DNA from: Panonychus citri
Lineage: Eukaryota; Arthropoda; Arachnida; Trombidiformes; Tetranychidae
Assembly: GCF_014898815.1 (NCBI RefSeq)
Contig: NW_026515540.1
Span: 1,178,001 to 1,242,000, forward strand
Length of the DNA stretch: 64,000 bases
Direction of reading: 5' to 3'
The notes under the pieces were generated by a model. That model saw only the letters and a list, made by a program, of their open reading frames with translations. It searched no databases and was not told where the DNA came from. Below, one piece after another: positions 47,171-60,237 of this stretch. Made by a program: the position numbers and the translations under genes. Position 1 is the stretch's first letter, and every line of letters begins with the position of its first letter.

Positions 47171-50100
47171 AATTTAAATAATTCAATTTCAATTTGGAAA
47201 TTTGATTTTTTTTGTCGATACTTTGGTCACATAAATTGATCTGAATTTATCTTAAAATCATAAAAATTCAATATTTAAGTAAAACAACTAAATTTGAAAA
47301 GTTTATTTGCCTCTCTTTTTGCTTCTTGCTTTTCTCTTTTTTCGCCTTATACCAGAGTTTAAGCTTGGTTATTTTTCGCAATCAACTGACAATTAACCAA
47401 CCGGCTGATTTTTCAACCAACAATCACGAGTTTAATTCGGTGGAAGTTAATGATAGTTAATGTGCAGCTAATGGAAAAGACCTTTAAATTATTTTGAGTT
47501 TTTTACTCTCAAATTAAAGGGAAAAAAGAAGCTCCTCCCCTTTAACCAAAACTTCACTAAAAAGTAGCTCCATCTGTGGAATACGAAAAAACTCAAATTC
47601 CACAAAAGAAGCGCTTTTTTCAAAAACTTCGAATCAGCGATTTAATGAAAATACTAATTGAAAATAAATTAATTAGTTCAAACTTGGTTTTGGATTCAAT
47701 TAAATGAACATCATATTAACTATCAACTCATTTTTCATATTATTCAGTTCGGTTGACTGAGTTTTGGTTTATTGAATTTAATTATTGATGACGATGGTTA
47801 ACTATCAATTCAAATTTTGATTTAATTGGATTACAAATTACTTTTGATTGGTAAATTTCATCATTAACCAACTTTTAGATGTATTAAATTAAATTTGTTC
47901 CGATTGTTGCCTCAATTCAAAGCATATACATAATATTAATAATAATAATAATTAAGCAATTTGAGTTAGATAATATTTCATAATTTGATTGTTTCATTAA
48001 TTTCCACTATAATCAATCAGGATTTAAAGGAAATTATTATTAACTCATTCGGATGATATTTCGTTGATATTAATCAAAATATAATAATTTCTTTCAATTG
48101 ATTACCTTGTATCAACAATTTAATCCTAAATTGCTATTTCAATTAGTATCTCTACTTTGTCCAGCAAAAAACTTGACCTCAGGATATTAGCTAATTTATT
48201 TGATTATGTAAGTTAATTTCATCTAACAATAAATCAATCACTTTATTTACACAATAATCATAATTAAGTTACAGACCAATTATGTCTAATTTTAAACAGT
48301 TTTATCCAAACAACTTGATCATCAAAATAAGTAAATTGTCACTTAATTGTTGTCACCTGTTTCCATCAATTAAAAACAATAACAATACTAATCTACTGAT
48401 TACTCTAATTATAATAATGTTAATCGCTTATTCCTACAGCTATTAACTTGATAAAAATTTAAACGTTGATCAATTGATTAGCCACAATCAGGATCAATAT
48501 CAATTGTTAAAGAATCAATCAAAATGATTATTGTAAATCAAGTAAACTTATTTCAACTTTCTAAATTGATTTAATTTAACATTAACCAGACTAGACAATT
48601 TAATGTTATTTGATGGAAACACAAAGACAATTAGTAAATAAAATCGTAACCATTTTAATCAAATTCAAGCAACTATTAGTTAACACGATAACCTTAATAA
48701 TAGTAAACATGAACATCCAGAAAATAACGGTAAATGATTAACGATTAATACTCACTAACAATCAATCAATACAATTTAGTTGTCAATGGTAACTTAATGG
48801 ATAGAAAATTAATTTTCCATCTCATCCAAGTTAATTCATTTAATCATGAAGATGAGGATGATGAGGAGGAAAAAAACAATGACCTAAGCCTGATAATCAT
48901 CATGATAATCAACAAAATGATTATCGTTGTGTGAATAATTAAACTGTTAACACAATTCAATTTCCACATGAATCTTCAATCATCTTTATGATAATTGAAG
49001 TACATATAAGATAATCAATTTGAAGATGATGATAAAAGATGATAAGAAAGAAAGAGAGAGAGAGATGATAACTTACATTAGCCATATTCATTGGGTGTGG
49101 TTATCATCATTTTCATGATAAACACCAAACAGGAGTAATCATAATTTCATTCCCAATGAACTTGACAATATCAATGATGTTTAACTAATTTCAATCATCT
49201 TCAAACTCCTAATGACTTGAACATGACTTTAATGATAATTTCATGGTGATTATCAACTAAATTAACATTTTATCATAATAATTATCATAATTTAAAAGTT
49301 GAATATGATTTTCAGTTTCCATGATAACAAACAAAGTTAATCATGTTAAAAAAAACAATATTATCATCAGAATCTAATTTTTAAATTATCATGTCAAGTT
49401 ATATGAAAAAACAAATGTTCAATCAATCAATATCAATAATAATCATGATCAAAATGGTAACAATCAATGAATCATTTCAGTTTACATGATATTAATTTCA
49501 AAAAATGATAATCAAGTTAATATATTAATTCAGAAACTTTTACTAATATTTAATTTTCACTTGGATGATTACTAAAGGTATTATTTTTTTCATCTCTCAT
49601 CATGTTAATATATTTAGCATGATGATGATGATGATGATGACGATGATGTAAATCATTATAGCTTGAAACTCATGATGTTAAATTTGATTCCTGAACAACC
49701 ATTATCATGATGATGATGAAAGGATGACAAGTAATAGACTCACAAAAATGGGATGAGGATGAAAATGATAAAAGTTTACCAACAATGAAAACAGTGATTT
49801 AGTCAGAAATGATCATGTAAATTGTTGTGAAAGCTGAAAGTTATTATGATAACTATTATTATGACCTGAACTTTTTTTTCAATTGTTATTATTACATGAA
49901 AATTGAACGATAACCATGAGACTTTTTCTCTGGCAACTTTTACCATCTTTTCATGATCATCAAGAAAATATTTTCACTGAATATCGAAAGTAATAGTTAC
50001 TAATATGATAAAATAATTCCATCGGAATCAATGGATTAGCCTGAAGACTTTTATTTTATCTCAGTTGATTTTTGCGTTTTTGTTTACCTTTTATGCCTTT

Positions 50101-52188
50101 AAGATAAGAAATTAAATTATCATCATGAAATGATTTCCTTTCCTCATGAGGATCAACTGAATCAGAATTATATCATTAGATTTATACAAAAGAAAAACGT
50201 TGAAATGTAAAGAGGAAGATGATGATCAGGATGACAGAAAATTAAACGAGACTTTTTGTTTCACTTGACATGGAAAATATAATATTCTTGATTGAATTGA
50301 TAGAAAACAATGATGAACATGATGAAAAGAATGATGATATTTGTTAGATAGAAAAGGAAATTGACGAATAAGAAGAAGAAGAAAATTCTTTTTAAAATCG
50401 TAATTCTTTTCTTTTCTATTCAATTTAATTTCTTCAATTCTGATGATTATCTCATCCGGTTCCTCCATCACCATCACATCCGAATGCTAGAAAGTTCTGA
50501 TAATTATCATGATAATTTTTTAAGTATTTTCGATTCTCTCGGTAATTTTCAAAAATAACCAATCGATTTGACTACTAAAATATGATAACATTGATCAGAT
50601 GAACATGAAATTACCTGATAGATATTAATAGTGCTTATTATCATGATAATAATGAATTGAATCAACACAAAGCCACTGGGAGTGAAAATGAATGAATGAA
50701 ATGAGAAAGGAAGGAAAAAGTTTCTTTTTTTTCATTCCAATGAGAATCATTGTAATATTTTGTTTCCATGGATTGACCTTGACCTTATTTAACTTCAAAC
50801 GTCCTTTGGTCTGATCATCAAGTATTTTTTATCTTCTTCTTCCTTCCCTCTCTCTCAAAAACCTTCATCTTCAATCTTATCTAATCATCATCACTTATAC
50901 TAATAAGTTCAGTTGTTTTTTTTTCTTATTTCAGGGTAAAAAGTAAAAAGGTGTATGAAGAAGAGAGATGAAAGACAAGGATGATCACCGGATGATAATG
51001 ATGATAATATGAGTTGGTTTTCAGTGTTCTCGGGTCGATAATGCTAAAAATAAATTTTCTCACAAACATTGTTGAATTACTGGTAAACCATAGACTCGAA
51101 TTCAGCTTTTACCATATTAGTTCAGTTCGAAAATCATCAACATAGAAATAATCTGTTGGTCCATTTGGATGATGATAATGTTGATCTTCTTTCATTATCA
51201 TCATCATTCTCTCTCTTATTCCTATGGTTATTTTGATAATATTAAATGTTCCAGAAAGTAGAAGATGTTAAACTTTTAATGTTTAAGGAGTTGAACAAGT
51301 AAAGGACGAAGAAAATGTTTCCATCCTCATCTTTTATCCCTCTGGTGACTTTCAACTCTTTCATTAAAGTAAAATTGTTTCATTTATTAGGCTTGGCTTG
51401 TTTTCTCAGTAAAATCTTTATCCTCATCATTTAATTTCCTTGTAAATTGTTATCTTCTTGTCTTAGAGTATTTTTCCCATTAGGAAAACTTTTCTCTGTT
51501 CGATCTTAGCTCAGAGTTTCCCGATTTCACCCTGAATCCTGGGGTTGACTCTTCGTGTTTGCATTTTGGTTTAATTGAATTATGTATAATTAGTGACAGT
51601 TTGTTACCTTAATGTTACCTTAAGCCTCTAACAAGAGAGGAATTAACGTAAATTTGAGGGAAAGTTGATCAAATGGAATAGACGTTAAGTCCTTGTCGTT
51701 CATGAAGGATATCTGACTGAATTTACATCGCGACTACTACGAGAACTTTTCATGAAGATCATCACCTTCGTCTAATTAATTAATTTTCTCAATCGATCCT
51801 CTAATTTGCCTTCACTTTCTCCTTCGGTTCCAGGCAAAACCCGGAGCATTAACAGGAAAATTTTTGAAAACGGCTTCTTTAACTTTCTTGGTTAAAGCTG
51901 AAACATTGACTCCCTCAACTCGAAAAACTCTTTGCCATCTACAGCGACATATGAAGCGAAAGTATTTACTCTGATTTGTGGTTAATCTACACCATGTAGA
52001 AATCATCTTCTCATGATGGTAATGATGATGATTTTTAATTGCAATCAAGAAACATTATCATTATCATAGTAGCTTTTACTTATTATCTTTTAAGTCAATA
52101 GTCTTAGGCGAGGATAAAATCAAGGGAAAAGAAATGAGTTGTTGATGGTGATTAGATTCGAGTGAAAGTGTTTCGAGAATGGAAGCCT

Positions 52189-52190
<2 letters not shown>
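47171..52190. other. Long AT-rich intergenic region
   Basis: About 5 kb without a believable gene. From about 48,800 to 51,200 it is dense in ATGATG/ATCATC-type motifs on both strands and could fold into many short hairpins. It may contain regulatory DNA or an untranslated first exon of the downstream ATPase gene, but nothing in the sequence fixes a transcription start. Confidence 0.5.
49618..49648. repeat. (GAT)n microsatellite
   Basis: About ten GAT triplets with one interruption (GAC). Confidence 0.9.

Positions 52191-52241
<51 letters not shown>
52191..52241. repeat. (AG)25 microsatellite
   Basis: Uninterrupted AG dinucleotide tract of about 50 bp. A GA-rich purine-biased tract follows on this strand to about 52780. 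Confidence 0.95.
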
Positions 52242-52244
<3 letters not shown>

Positions 52245-53113
52245 TTCTGTGCAAAAAATGGAGGAGAACAAATATATGGATGAAGAACTGAGGAAAAACT
52301 GTTAGCCGAGAGAAAAGAGAAAAAAAGATTGCTGATGATTCAATGGAATGAGATGGAAAAAACGGTTTTCATGAAGAGGCAGAACCAGAGAATAAGATGA
52401 TGATGATGATGATAAGGCAGATGAATACAGGGAGGGAGTGCAAGGGAAGATGAGGAAGAAAAAGAGGCATAAAGATGAAGGAGAGAAAGAAACAGCATCA
52501 GAGTAAAAGAATCAGTAGTTTCATTGGAAACTCATAAAATCCAAGGAAACATTGGGAGAAGAGAAAAGAAAGAGAAAAGAAAGAGGAGAGAGAAAGAGAA
52601 AGAGAAAGAGATATGATGATAGAAAATAACGGTAAGATGAAGATAGAAAGTGAATGAGAGAAATTAGATAAACTCTCATGAGAATAAGATATTAGCAGAA
52701 AAGAGAAAGAAAGAAAGACAGAGAAGAAAAGAAAGAACATAAAATGAACAGAGAAAGTTGGACATTCGAAAAAGAAGAAGAAGAAATATAATATTCAATA
52801 GAATATTGTGAGTTCGAAAAGAGTCGAATCATCTGCGAGTTTCGTTCTTTGTCTACTACACGAAAGATCGAGACTTCGAAAGGGAAGACCATTGAGTCGG
52901 CCTGAAACCGAGAAGAAGAGAAACAAACCAAGAACTTGAATATTGTCTCGAATTGCGAGTTTCGTTCTTTGTCTACTACACGAAAGATCGAGACTTCGAA
53001 AGGGAAGACCATTGAGTCGGCCTGAAACCGAGAAGAAGAGAAACAAACCAAGAACTTATTTCTCTCTTTCTTTTTTCCCTCTTTTTTCAATTTCTCTCTT
53101 TCTCGCACCTCTG

Positions 53114-53145
<32 letters not shown>

Positions 53146-53333
53146 GTAAGAGATTTTAATGTGACTGTTTCTCTTTCTCTTCTCTCTCCATCCAACACTC
53201 TCACAGCCTCTGTAACCCAAAAACCTTAAACATATTACATTGGAAATTTGTTCACCTCCTCCTTTCATTTTGTTAGTTATTACCTAATTGTGTTCATCAT
53301 CATTAATTGTAATCATCATTAGAAGCAACAATC
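52242..53333 (+). promoter_or_regulatory. 5' flank / possible 5' UTR of the ATPase gene
   Basis: A purine-rich (GA) stretch to about 52,780 is followed by the 120-bp tandem duplication and then by pyrimidine-rich (CT) runs at 53,060-53,150 and 53,165-53,215. GA/CT tracts are common in arthropod promoters. The exact start of transcription cannot be read from the sequence. Confidence 0.4.
52834..53056. repeat. Perfect tandem duplication, 120-bp period
   Basis: A stretch of at least 103 bp starting TGCGAGTTTCGTTCTTTGTC at 52834 is repeated without mismatch from 52954. It is less AT-rich than its surroundings and lies about 280-500 bp 5' of the ATPase start codon. This puts it plausibly in the promoter or 5' untranslated region. 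Confidence 0.9.
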
Positions 53334-56300
53334 ATGGGTAGCGATAAGGTAAGTCACCGTTAATCCTAATCCTTTTTTAATTTTGTTTTTCTTATTCCAA
53401 ATTATAAGTGAAAATTCAATTGGCTTGAGTCTCTTTTGTGTCTCTTGATCAATTTTTTTTCTCTTTCTTTTCTTTCTCCCCTTTCTTTTAACCAGAATTT
53501 TTTTCTCTTTCTCTTCTTTCTCAGTCACAATTTCTCTCTGTCTGTATATGTTTTATGTCGATGGTGAAAAACTGTACAACTTGTACAATTTGGAACAATC
53601 AATCCTCTCGACCTTTAGATCTCCTTGTCTTTTTCTTTCTTTTTTCTTTTTTTTTCTTTCATTTTTTTTCTCTACCAAACTGTTTTCTTTTCTCTTTTTC
53701 TTTTGTTACCTGTTAACATTTGATTCTTTTTACCTTTTCTATTCTCTCACCTTGAACCATTTCCATCTTTGCCCTTTACTCTTCCATTTCCATTGAACCA
53801 AAAAGGAATATGGACTTTCACTTATCATGCAATATGCATGAAAAGAATCCAATGAATTTTCCCTCCCTTCCATTCCTTGGGTGTGAAATTTTACTTCTTT
53901 AAAGCTTCTTACTCTCCTGTGCAAGTTTCCATTCCTCTTCCTTCATTATCTTCATCAGTTGTTACCATAACATGAACATGGCCTTGTGAGCCTTCACTTC
54001 ACTTTCACCAGAAAACCTTGACTGTCTTTCTTTACTCTTAACCCTTTCTTTTTGTTTCTCTTTCTTTTCTCTCTTTCTCTCTCATCATATCACCATATTG
54101 GATTAAATTTGGCTGGTCAATCAATTTAATTCCTTGTTGATGTGATTAATTGTACCAACAGAAAGATGGCAAGAGAGCAAAAAGTCAGAAGAAAAAGGAA
54201 TTGGATGACCTCAAACAAGAGGTGGACATGGTAAGTCCACCGCCTTCTTTACCTTTTTTTTTCAAGAGAAAATCTCACCTTCAATGGCTTCTTCTTCTTC
54301 TTTGCTAATACGTTTTTCTCTTCATTTTATTTTTATGTACCTTTTTGGATTTACCTTGGACTCTATTTGACTTTGGGTGAATTTACCGGTTAAACATTCA
54401 CCTTGGTTGATTTTCTATTGTGTCCCATTGGCATTGAATATAATCTCCCTTTTTTCCTTGACTATTTTTTTCTTCTCTTTCTATACAATTTTTTCTTTCT
54501 TTTCTTTTTCTGGTTCGATTTTCATCCTTTTTTTTGCTCAATTGTCCTAATCATCTTCCACTTTCACCTCCCTTTGCCCTTGGAATTTGATTATTCTTGG
54601 TGATTTTGCTCTAACAGGATGAGCACAAAGTCCCTCTGGAAGAATTGTATGCTCGTTTAAAAACCAATAGTGAAACTGGATTAACCGTAGCTCAGGCGAA
54701 AACAGTACTCGCACGGGATGGGCCAAACGCCCTGACACCTCCACCAACAACACCAGAATGGGTTAAATTTTGTAAACAGCTTTTCGGTGGTTTCGCATTA
54801 TTATTATGGATTGGTGCCGTTCTTTGTTTCTTGGCTTATTCAATTCAAGCTTCTAGTTTTGAAGATCCATCCCCAGATAATGTAAGTTTCAATTCTTTCA
54901 AAAAATATAACTTATTTCGCCCCTTGGAATCTTCTTCTCTACAAATTGGGTTGGTTTAGGTTTCATTCGATTACTCAGCTCTTCATATTATTGTTTGTGC
55001 TTCTATCCTTTAGCTTTACCTTGGTATTGTATTGGCTGTTGTCGTTATTGTTACCGGATGTTTCTCTTACTACCAAGAAGCCAAAAGTTCAGCTATCATG
55101 GAATCTTTCAAGAGTATGGTACCTCAATATGCTACTGTTATTCGAGAGGGAAAAAAGAACACATATCCAGCTGAAGAAGTTGTAGCCGGTGATTTGGTTG
55201 AGGTTAAAGGTGGAGATCGAGTTCCAGCTGATATGAGAATAATTAAAGCTCATGGATGTAAGGTTGACAATTCATCACTTACCGGAGAATCTGAACCACA
55301 AACTCGATCTCCAGAACTAACCAATGAAAATCCATTAGAAACTCGTAATCTCGCCTTCTTCTCAACCAACTGTGTTGAAGGTACTGCCCAAGGTATTGTT
55401 ATAAATACCGGTGATCGCACTGTAATGGGCCGTATTGCTAATCTAGCCTCTGGTCTGGAAATGGGTCAAACTCCCATTGCCAAAGAAATTGAACATTTCA
55501 TTCACATTATTACCGGAGTTGCTGTTTTCCTTGGAGTCTCTTTCTTCATAATTGCTATTATATTAGATTACAATTGGCTTGATGCAGTTATCTTCTTGAT
55601 CGGTATTATTGTCGCTAATGTACCCGAAGGCTTACTCGCCACTGTGACAGTATGTCTGACCCTCACTGCCAAACGGATGGCTTCCAAAAACTGTTTAGTC
55701 AAAAATCTTGAAGCTGTTGAAACTCTTGGTTCAACTTCAACCATTTGTTCAGACAAAACTGGTACACTGACCCAAAATCGTATGACCGTTGCCCATATGT
55801 GGTTCGATAACCATATCATGGAGGCTGATACCACAGAGGATCAATCCGGTGTTCAATATGACAAGACTTCACATGGATGGAAAGCAATGACACGAGTCTG
55901 CATGTTATGTAGTCGAGCTGAATTCAAACCTAACATGGAAAATGTTCCCATTCTTAAACGAGAAACAACTGGTGATGCATCTGAATCGGCGATTCTTAAA
56001 TGTATGGAACTTGCTCATGGAAATGTTCCTGGTTATCGTCAAAAGAATCCCAAAATCTGTGAGATTCCCTTCAACTCAACCAACAAATATCATGTTACCA
56101 TTCATGAAACTGATGATCCAAATGATCCAAGTTACTTATTATGTATGAAAGGTGCTCCTGAGCGTATTCTTGACCGTTGTTCCTCCATCTACATTGGTGG
56201 ACAAGATCGACCATTAGACGAGGAGATGAAAGAAGCATTTAATTGTGCTTATCTTGAATTAGGTGGTTTGGGTGAACGTGTAATCGGTTTTTGTGACCTT

Positions 56301-57845
56301 AAACTACCAGCTGATAAATATCCTCCTGGTTATCCATTTGATGCCGATGAAGGTAATTTCCCTCTAGATGGACTTCGTTTCTTAGGTTTGGTTTCCATGA
56401 TTGATCCTCCACGAGCTGCCGTACCCGATGCCGTAGCCAAGTGTCGATCTGCCGGTATTAAGGTTATCATGGTTACAGGTGATCATCCAATCACTGCAAA
56501 AGCCATTGCCAAAGCAGTTGGTATCATTTCTGAAGGAAATGAAACTGTTGAAGATATTGCTCAGCGTTTGAATATTCCCGTTGAAGAGGTTAACCCAAGA
56601 GATGCCAAGGCCGCTGTTATTCACGGCGGAGAATTGAGAGACATGGATGTTGTAACTTTAGATGAAATTCTCAAGTATCATACTGAAATTGTTTTCGCTC
56701 GAACTTCACCTCAACAGAAATTGATCATCGTTGAAGGCTGTCAACGTCAAGGGGCCATTGTCGCCGTTACCGGTGATGGTGTTAATGATTCACCTGCGCT
56801 GAAAAAAGCTGATATCGGTGTCGCCATGGGTATCGCTGGATCTGATGTATCCAAACAAGCTGCTGATATGATCTTATTGGATGATAATTTTGCCTCCATT
56901 GTTACCGGTGTTGAAGAGGGTCGATTGATTTTCGATAATCTTAAAAAATCAATTGCCTACACTTTGACCTCCAACATTCCTGAAATCTCACCTTTCCTAT
57001 TCTTCATCATTTTCAATGTTCCCTTACCTTTGGGCACTGTTACTATTCTTTGCATCGATCTTGGTACTGACATGGTTCCTGCCATCTCATTAGCTTATGA
57101 GCAAGCCGAAAGTGATATTATGAAACGACAGCCCAGAAATCCCAAGAAAGATAAATTAGTCAATGAACGTCTCATCTCCATGGCTTATGGTCAGATTGGT
57201 TTCATTCAAGCGGCTGCCGGTTTCTTTACCTATTTTGTTATTATGGCGGAAAATGGATTCTTGCCATCTTTTCTTTTTGGCCTTCGAAACGATTGGGACT
57301 CAAAGGCCATTAATGATTTACAAGATTCTTACGGACAAGAATGGACTTACAAAAATCGTAAAGTTTTAGAATTCACTTGTCATACTGCATTTTTCATCGC
57401 CATCGTTATTGTCCAATGGGCCGATCTGATTGTATGTAAAACCAGAAGAAATTCACTTGTTCACCAAGGAATGAGGTAAATCAAAATTATAATTAATCTA
57501 TGAAAGTTGAACAATTTACTAATTTGCTATCATTTTTTTTCCCAACAGAAATCATGCTCTTAATTTTGGATTGCTTTTTGAAACTGCTTTGGCCGCTCTT
57601 CTCTCTTATACTCCAGGAATGTCAGTCGTTCTTAAATTGTATCCAATTAAGTAAGTTAATCATTTCAATCCAATGTTTGATCTGTTTGATTAATTTTTCT
57701 CTCTCATTTCTCTCTTTCAATAAGGTTATCATGGTGGTTCCCAGCGATGCCATTCTCCTTACTAATTTTCATCTACGATGAAGCTCGTCGTTTCATCATT
57801 AGACGCTGTCCAGGCGGTTGGGTTGAAATAGAGACTTATTACTAA
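53334..57845 (+). CDS. Atpalpha: Na+/K+-transporting ATPase subunit alpha
   Basis: Six exons: 53334-53348, 54162-54230, 54618-54881, 55014-57475, 57549-57650 and 57725-57845, all with GT-AG introns (813, 387, 132, 73 and 74 bp). The product is 1010 aa, the normal length for the family. It pumps three Na+ out for two K+ in across the plasma membrane. Motifs seen are TGES in the actuator domain, DKTGTLT with the phosphorylated Asp at about residue 363, KGAPER in the nucleotide domain, TGDGVNDSPALKKAD, and VPEGLL in M4. The C-terminus is WVEIETYY, the usual two-Tyr ending that controls Na+ affinity. The lysine-rich N-terminus (KDGKRAKSQKKKELDD) is typical. The first extracellular loop keeps Gln105 and Asn116, equivalent to positions 111 and 122 in mammals, which predicts sensitivity to cardiac glycosides. 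No lesions. Confidence 0.98.
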
Positions 57846-59582
57846 AGTCAGAAAGAGATAATTTCTTTTTCATCTTCACCTCTCTCTCTCACACACATCC
57901 CTTACCCCACTCTTTTCTCCTCTTTCCGGTTCCACTTCCTTCTATATCCTTTCAGACTTTTTCCTCTCTCTGTTTCTGACTTAATTGTTTACGAACTCTC
58001 TCATACTCACAATCAACTCAACTCACTTCATTTACTCATTATCTCATTTGTTTGTTAATATTTTTATTTGTTATTTTTATTTTGATTTGTTTCATTCTCA
58101 TTTTTGTTTTTATTGTTTTTTTATTTGTTATTTATTTGTTATTTTTTTTTGTTCTTGATTTTTTTAAAACAAAAATCTCCCTTTAATCAGATTGAGAAAT
58201 TAATTAATTAATGTAAAACTAATAGGGGTTCCTAATAATTGCATAATATTATTTTAAACATGATTATTAATCGTCATCATCTTCATCATAAGTTGTTACA
58301 AATTCAATTTTAGCTAATTTACCAAACAAAATACATAACAAACCAACACCAAAAAAAACCAAATCAATGAATGGAAAATGAATTGCGATTTAATTAATCA
58401 ATTAAAATCTTTTAGGACCTTCCAAGTTTCTTAAAAGTAATTTAATTTTATTCATTCAATAATCACAATTATCCCCTTCATCTTTGTTGACAATTAAATC
58501 AACTAAAAATCAAGACTTGGGATCAATCAAACTTTCAAAAATTCAGCGGTAAAGTTTTTTAACTCTCTAAAAATAATCAATCACCTCATCTAATCCTAAT
58601 TTCTTAATTGTTTCTCTCTCTCTAAATAGATTTGGTTTCTCACAATGATCAACCAACAATTAACCGTAACAACTATTGACAAAGCTCACAATCCACCACC
58701 AGCAACCTGTTCCCACCCTGAAGCAAAAGTCCTGACGAAGGAGGGAAAACGATTGACCCAAAATCAATTGAACAATTAATCAATTAATCAAGAAAGGACA
58801 AAAATAGTCTGAGAGGGAAATCTATTCCCACCTCTGAAAACCCACCACTGGACAAGAAGGCAAAACCATAACACCAATAACATTTCCCACTCCAAGTTCA
58901 ATCACCACCTCGACCTTAACCTCAACCTTAACCTTTTCACTTTCACTGCGACAAGAAAACAAAAAGACAAAAAAACTAGGATTTATAAATTTTTTCCCGC
59001 TCATAGATAATTTAGAGAAAGAAACAATTAAGAAGATGGTGATTAATTAACCAAATCTCAATCAATTGGACATTCTAAAAGAAAAGCTAATCATCTCAAA
59101 CAATTGTAAACAATTAATCACAATTGGCTTTATGGATAAAACATCTTAATCAACATGATCATTTTACCGTTACAAACACCAAACAATTTAAAATGAGACT
59201 TTATTGTAAATCTAATTGTTTCTTTTGACAACAATTTATCAATTGAAAAGAAAAACAAAAAGCTGATACAACAAACGCAACCATTTATACATTTGCCTGA
59301 TCAATGAATCAATGATTTGTAGAAATTTGTGTTTTTAGTTTATGATGATAACTAAATCAATTAATAGTTGGATTACCATGGATGGAGAGTTAATCCCTCT
59401 TTAATTAATCTTTATCCTGATTCTATATATATTATTATGTTATTGTCCATCTCGATAATTTAATCTGATAATTTGAGAAAACAAAACAAATCAACTTTAA
59501 TTTACATTCCGAGGATTAATTAATGAAATTGCTAAGAAAAAACCAATTGAAACAATTGCTCACCAACAACACAAACAATTAA

Positions 59583-59610
59583 CCAACAACAACAACAACA
59601 ACAACAACAA
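59583..59610. repeat. (AAC)n microsatellite
   Basis: About nine CAA/AAC triplets in a row. Confidence 0.9.
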
Positions 59611-59845
59611 TTACATTGTTCACAATTAAGATTTAGTTAATTTTTATTAAATTGTTCAACAGACCAGCGGTATTAATTACTTAATGATAATAATGATAAT
59701 ACATATAAATAGACTGATTTTAATTTCATTTGATTCACTTGATTTATTAATAATCAAAGTTAACAATTAAATTTACTTTCAACTTTTTGTTCAGTTTCAT
59801 TTTGTTTTACTTTTAATCATGATAACAATTAATTATAACAATCGT

Positions 59846-59919
59846 ACTAATTGCATCAACATCAGCAATTGATAATTAACTTACAATTAAAAATGAACTA
59901 AATAGTTGGTATAATAAAA
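59846..59919. repeat. Dispersed short repeat, copy 2
   Basis: Aligns with 17061-17133 inside the array (ATCAACATCAGCAATTGAT and TAAATAGTTGGTATAATAAA). It lies about 320 bp 5' of the receptor start codon. Confidence 0.55.
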
Positions 59920-60237
59920 ATTGATTACAAAACAAAAACAAATTATTTTAACGATTTAATTATTATTTACAATTAAGATCATAATGGTTATGATTATACA
60001 ATATTGCAAATATTTATTTAATTGTCTCAATTAATAATTGCAATCAATAAATTGATAATCAACTCATCCAATTGGGATTTAAATTTGATGATTACAATTA
60101 AAGAGCTAAATTATTAAAACATTGAAATGTCAATTATAACAATTAAATGAACATTAATCACAAATTTAATCACAGGTTTAATCAAACATGTTTAGTTGAT
60201 CAATTTATTGATTGTTTGATCAAATAATAATATTTAG

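Larger units (their letters stand above)
57846..60237. other. Intergenic region between ATPase and receptor genes
   Basis: Begins with the 3' UTR of the ATPase gene: CT-rich, then T-rich. The rest is AT-rich with an (AAC)n tract at 59583-59610 and the dispersed repeat at 59846-59919. No coding region seen. Confidence 0.5.

Noticed and set aside
52498..53796. Several open frames rich in Ser/Phe/Leu or Arg/Glu
   Set aside because: They are translations of GA/CT simple sequence, overlap on both strands and have no domain.
55568..57369. Other open frames on both strands within the ATPase gene
   Set aside because: Shadows of the long conserved exon 4.
57476..57781. Open frame of 93 aa at the end of the ATPase gene
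   Set aside because: It runs across two introns in the wrong frame. The real exons 5 and 6 match the family exactly.
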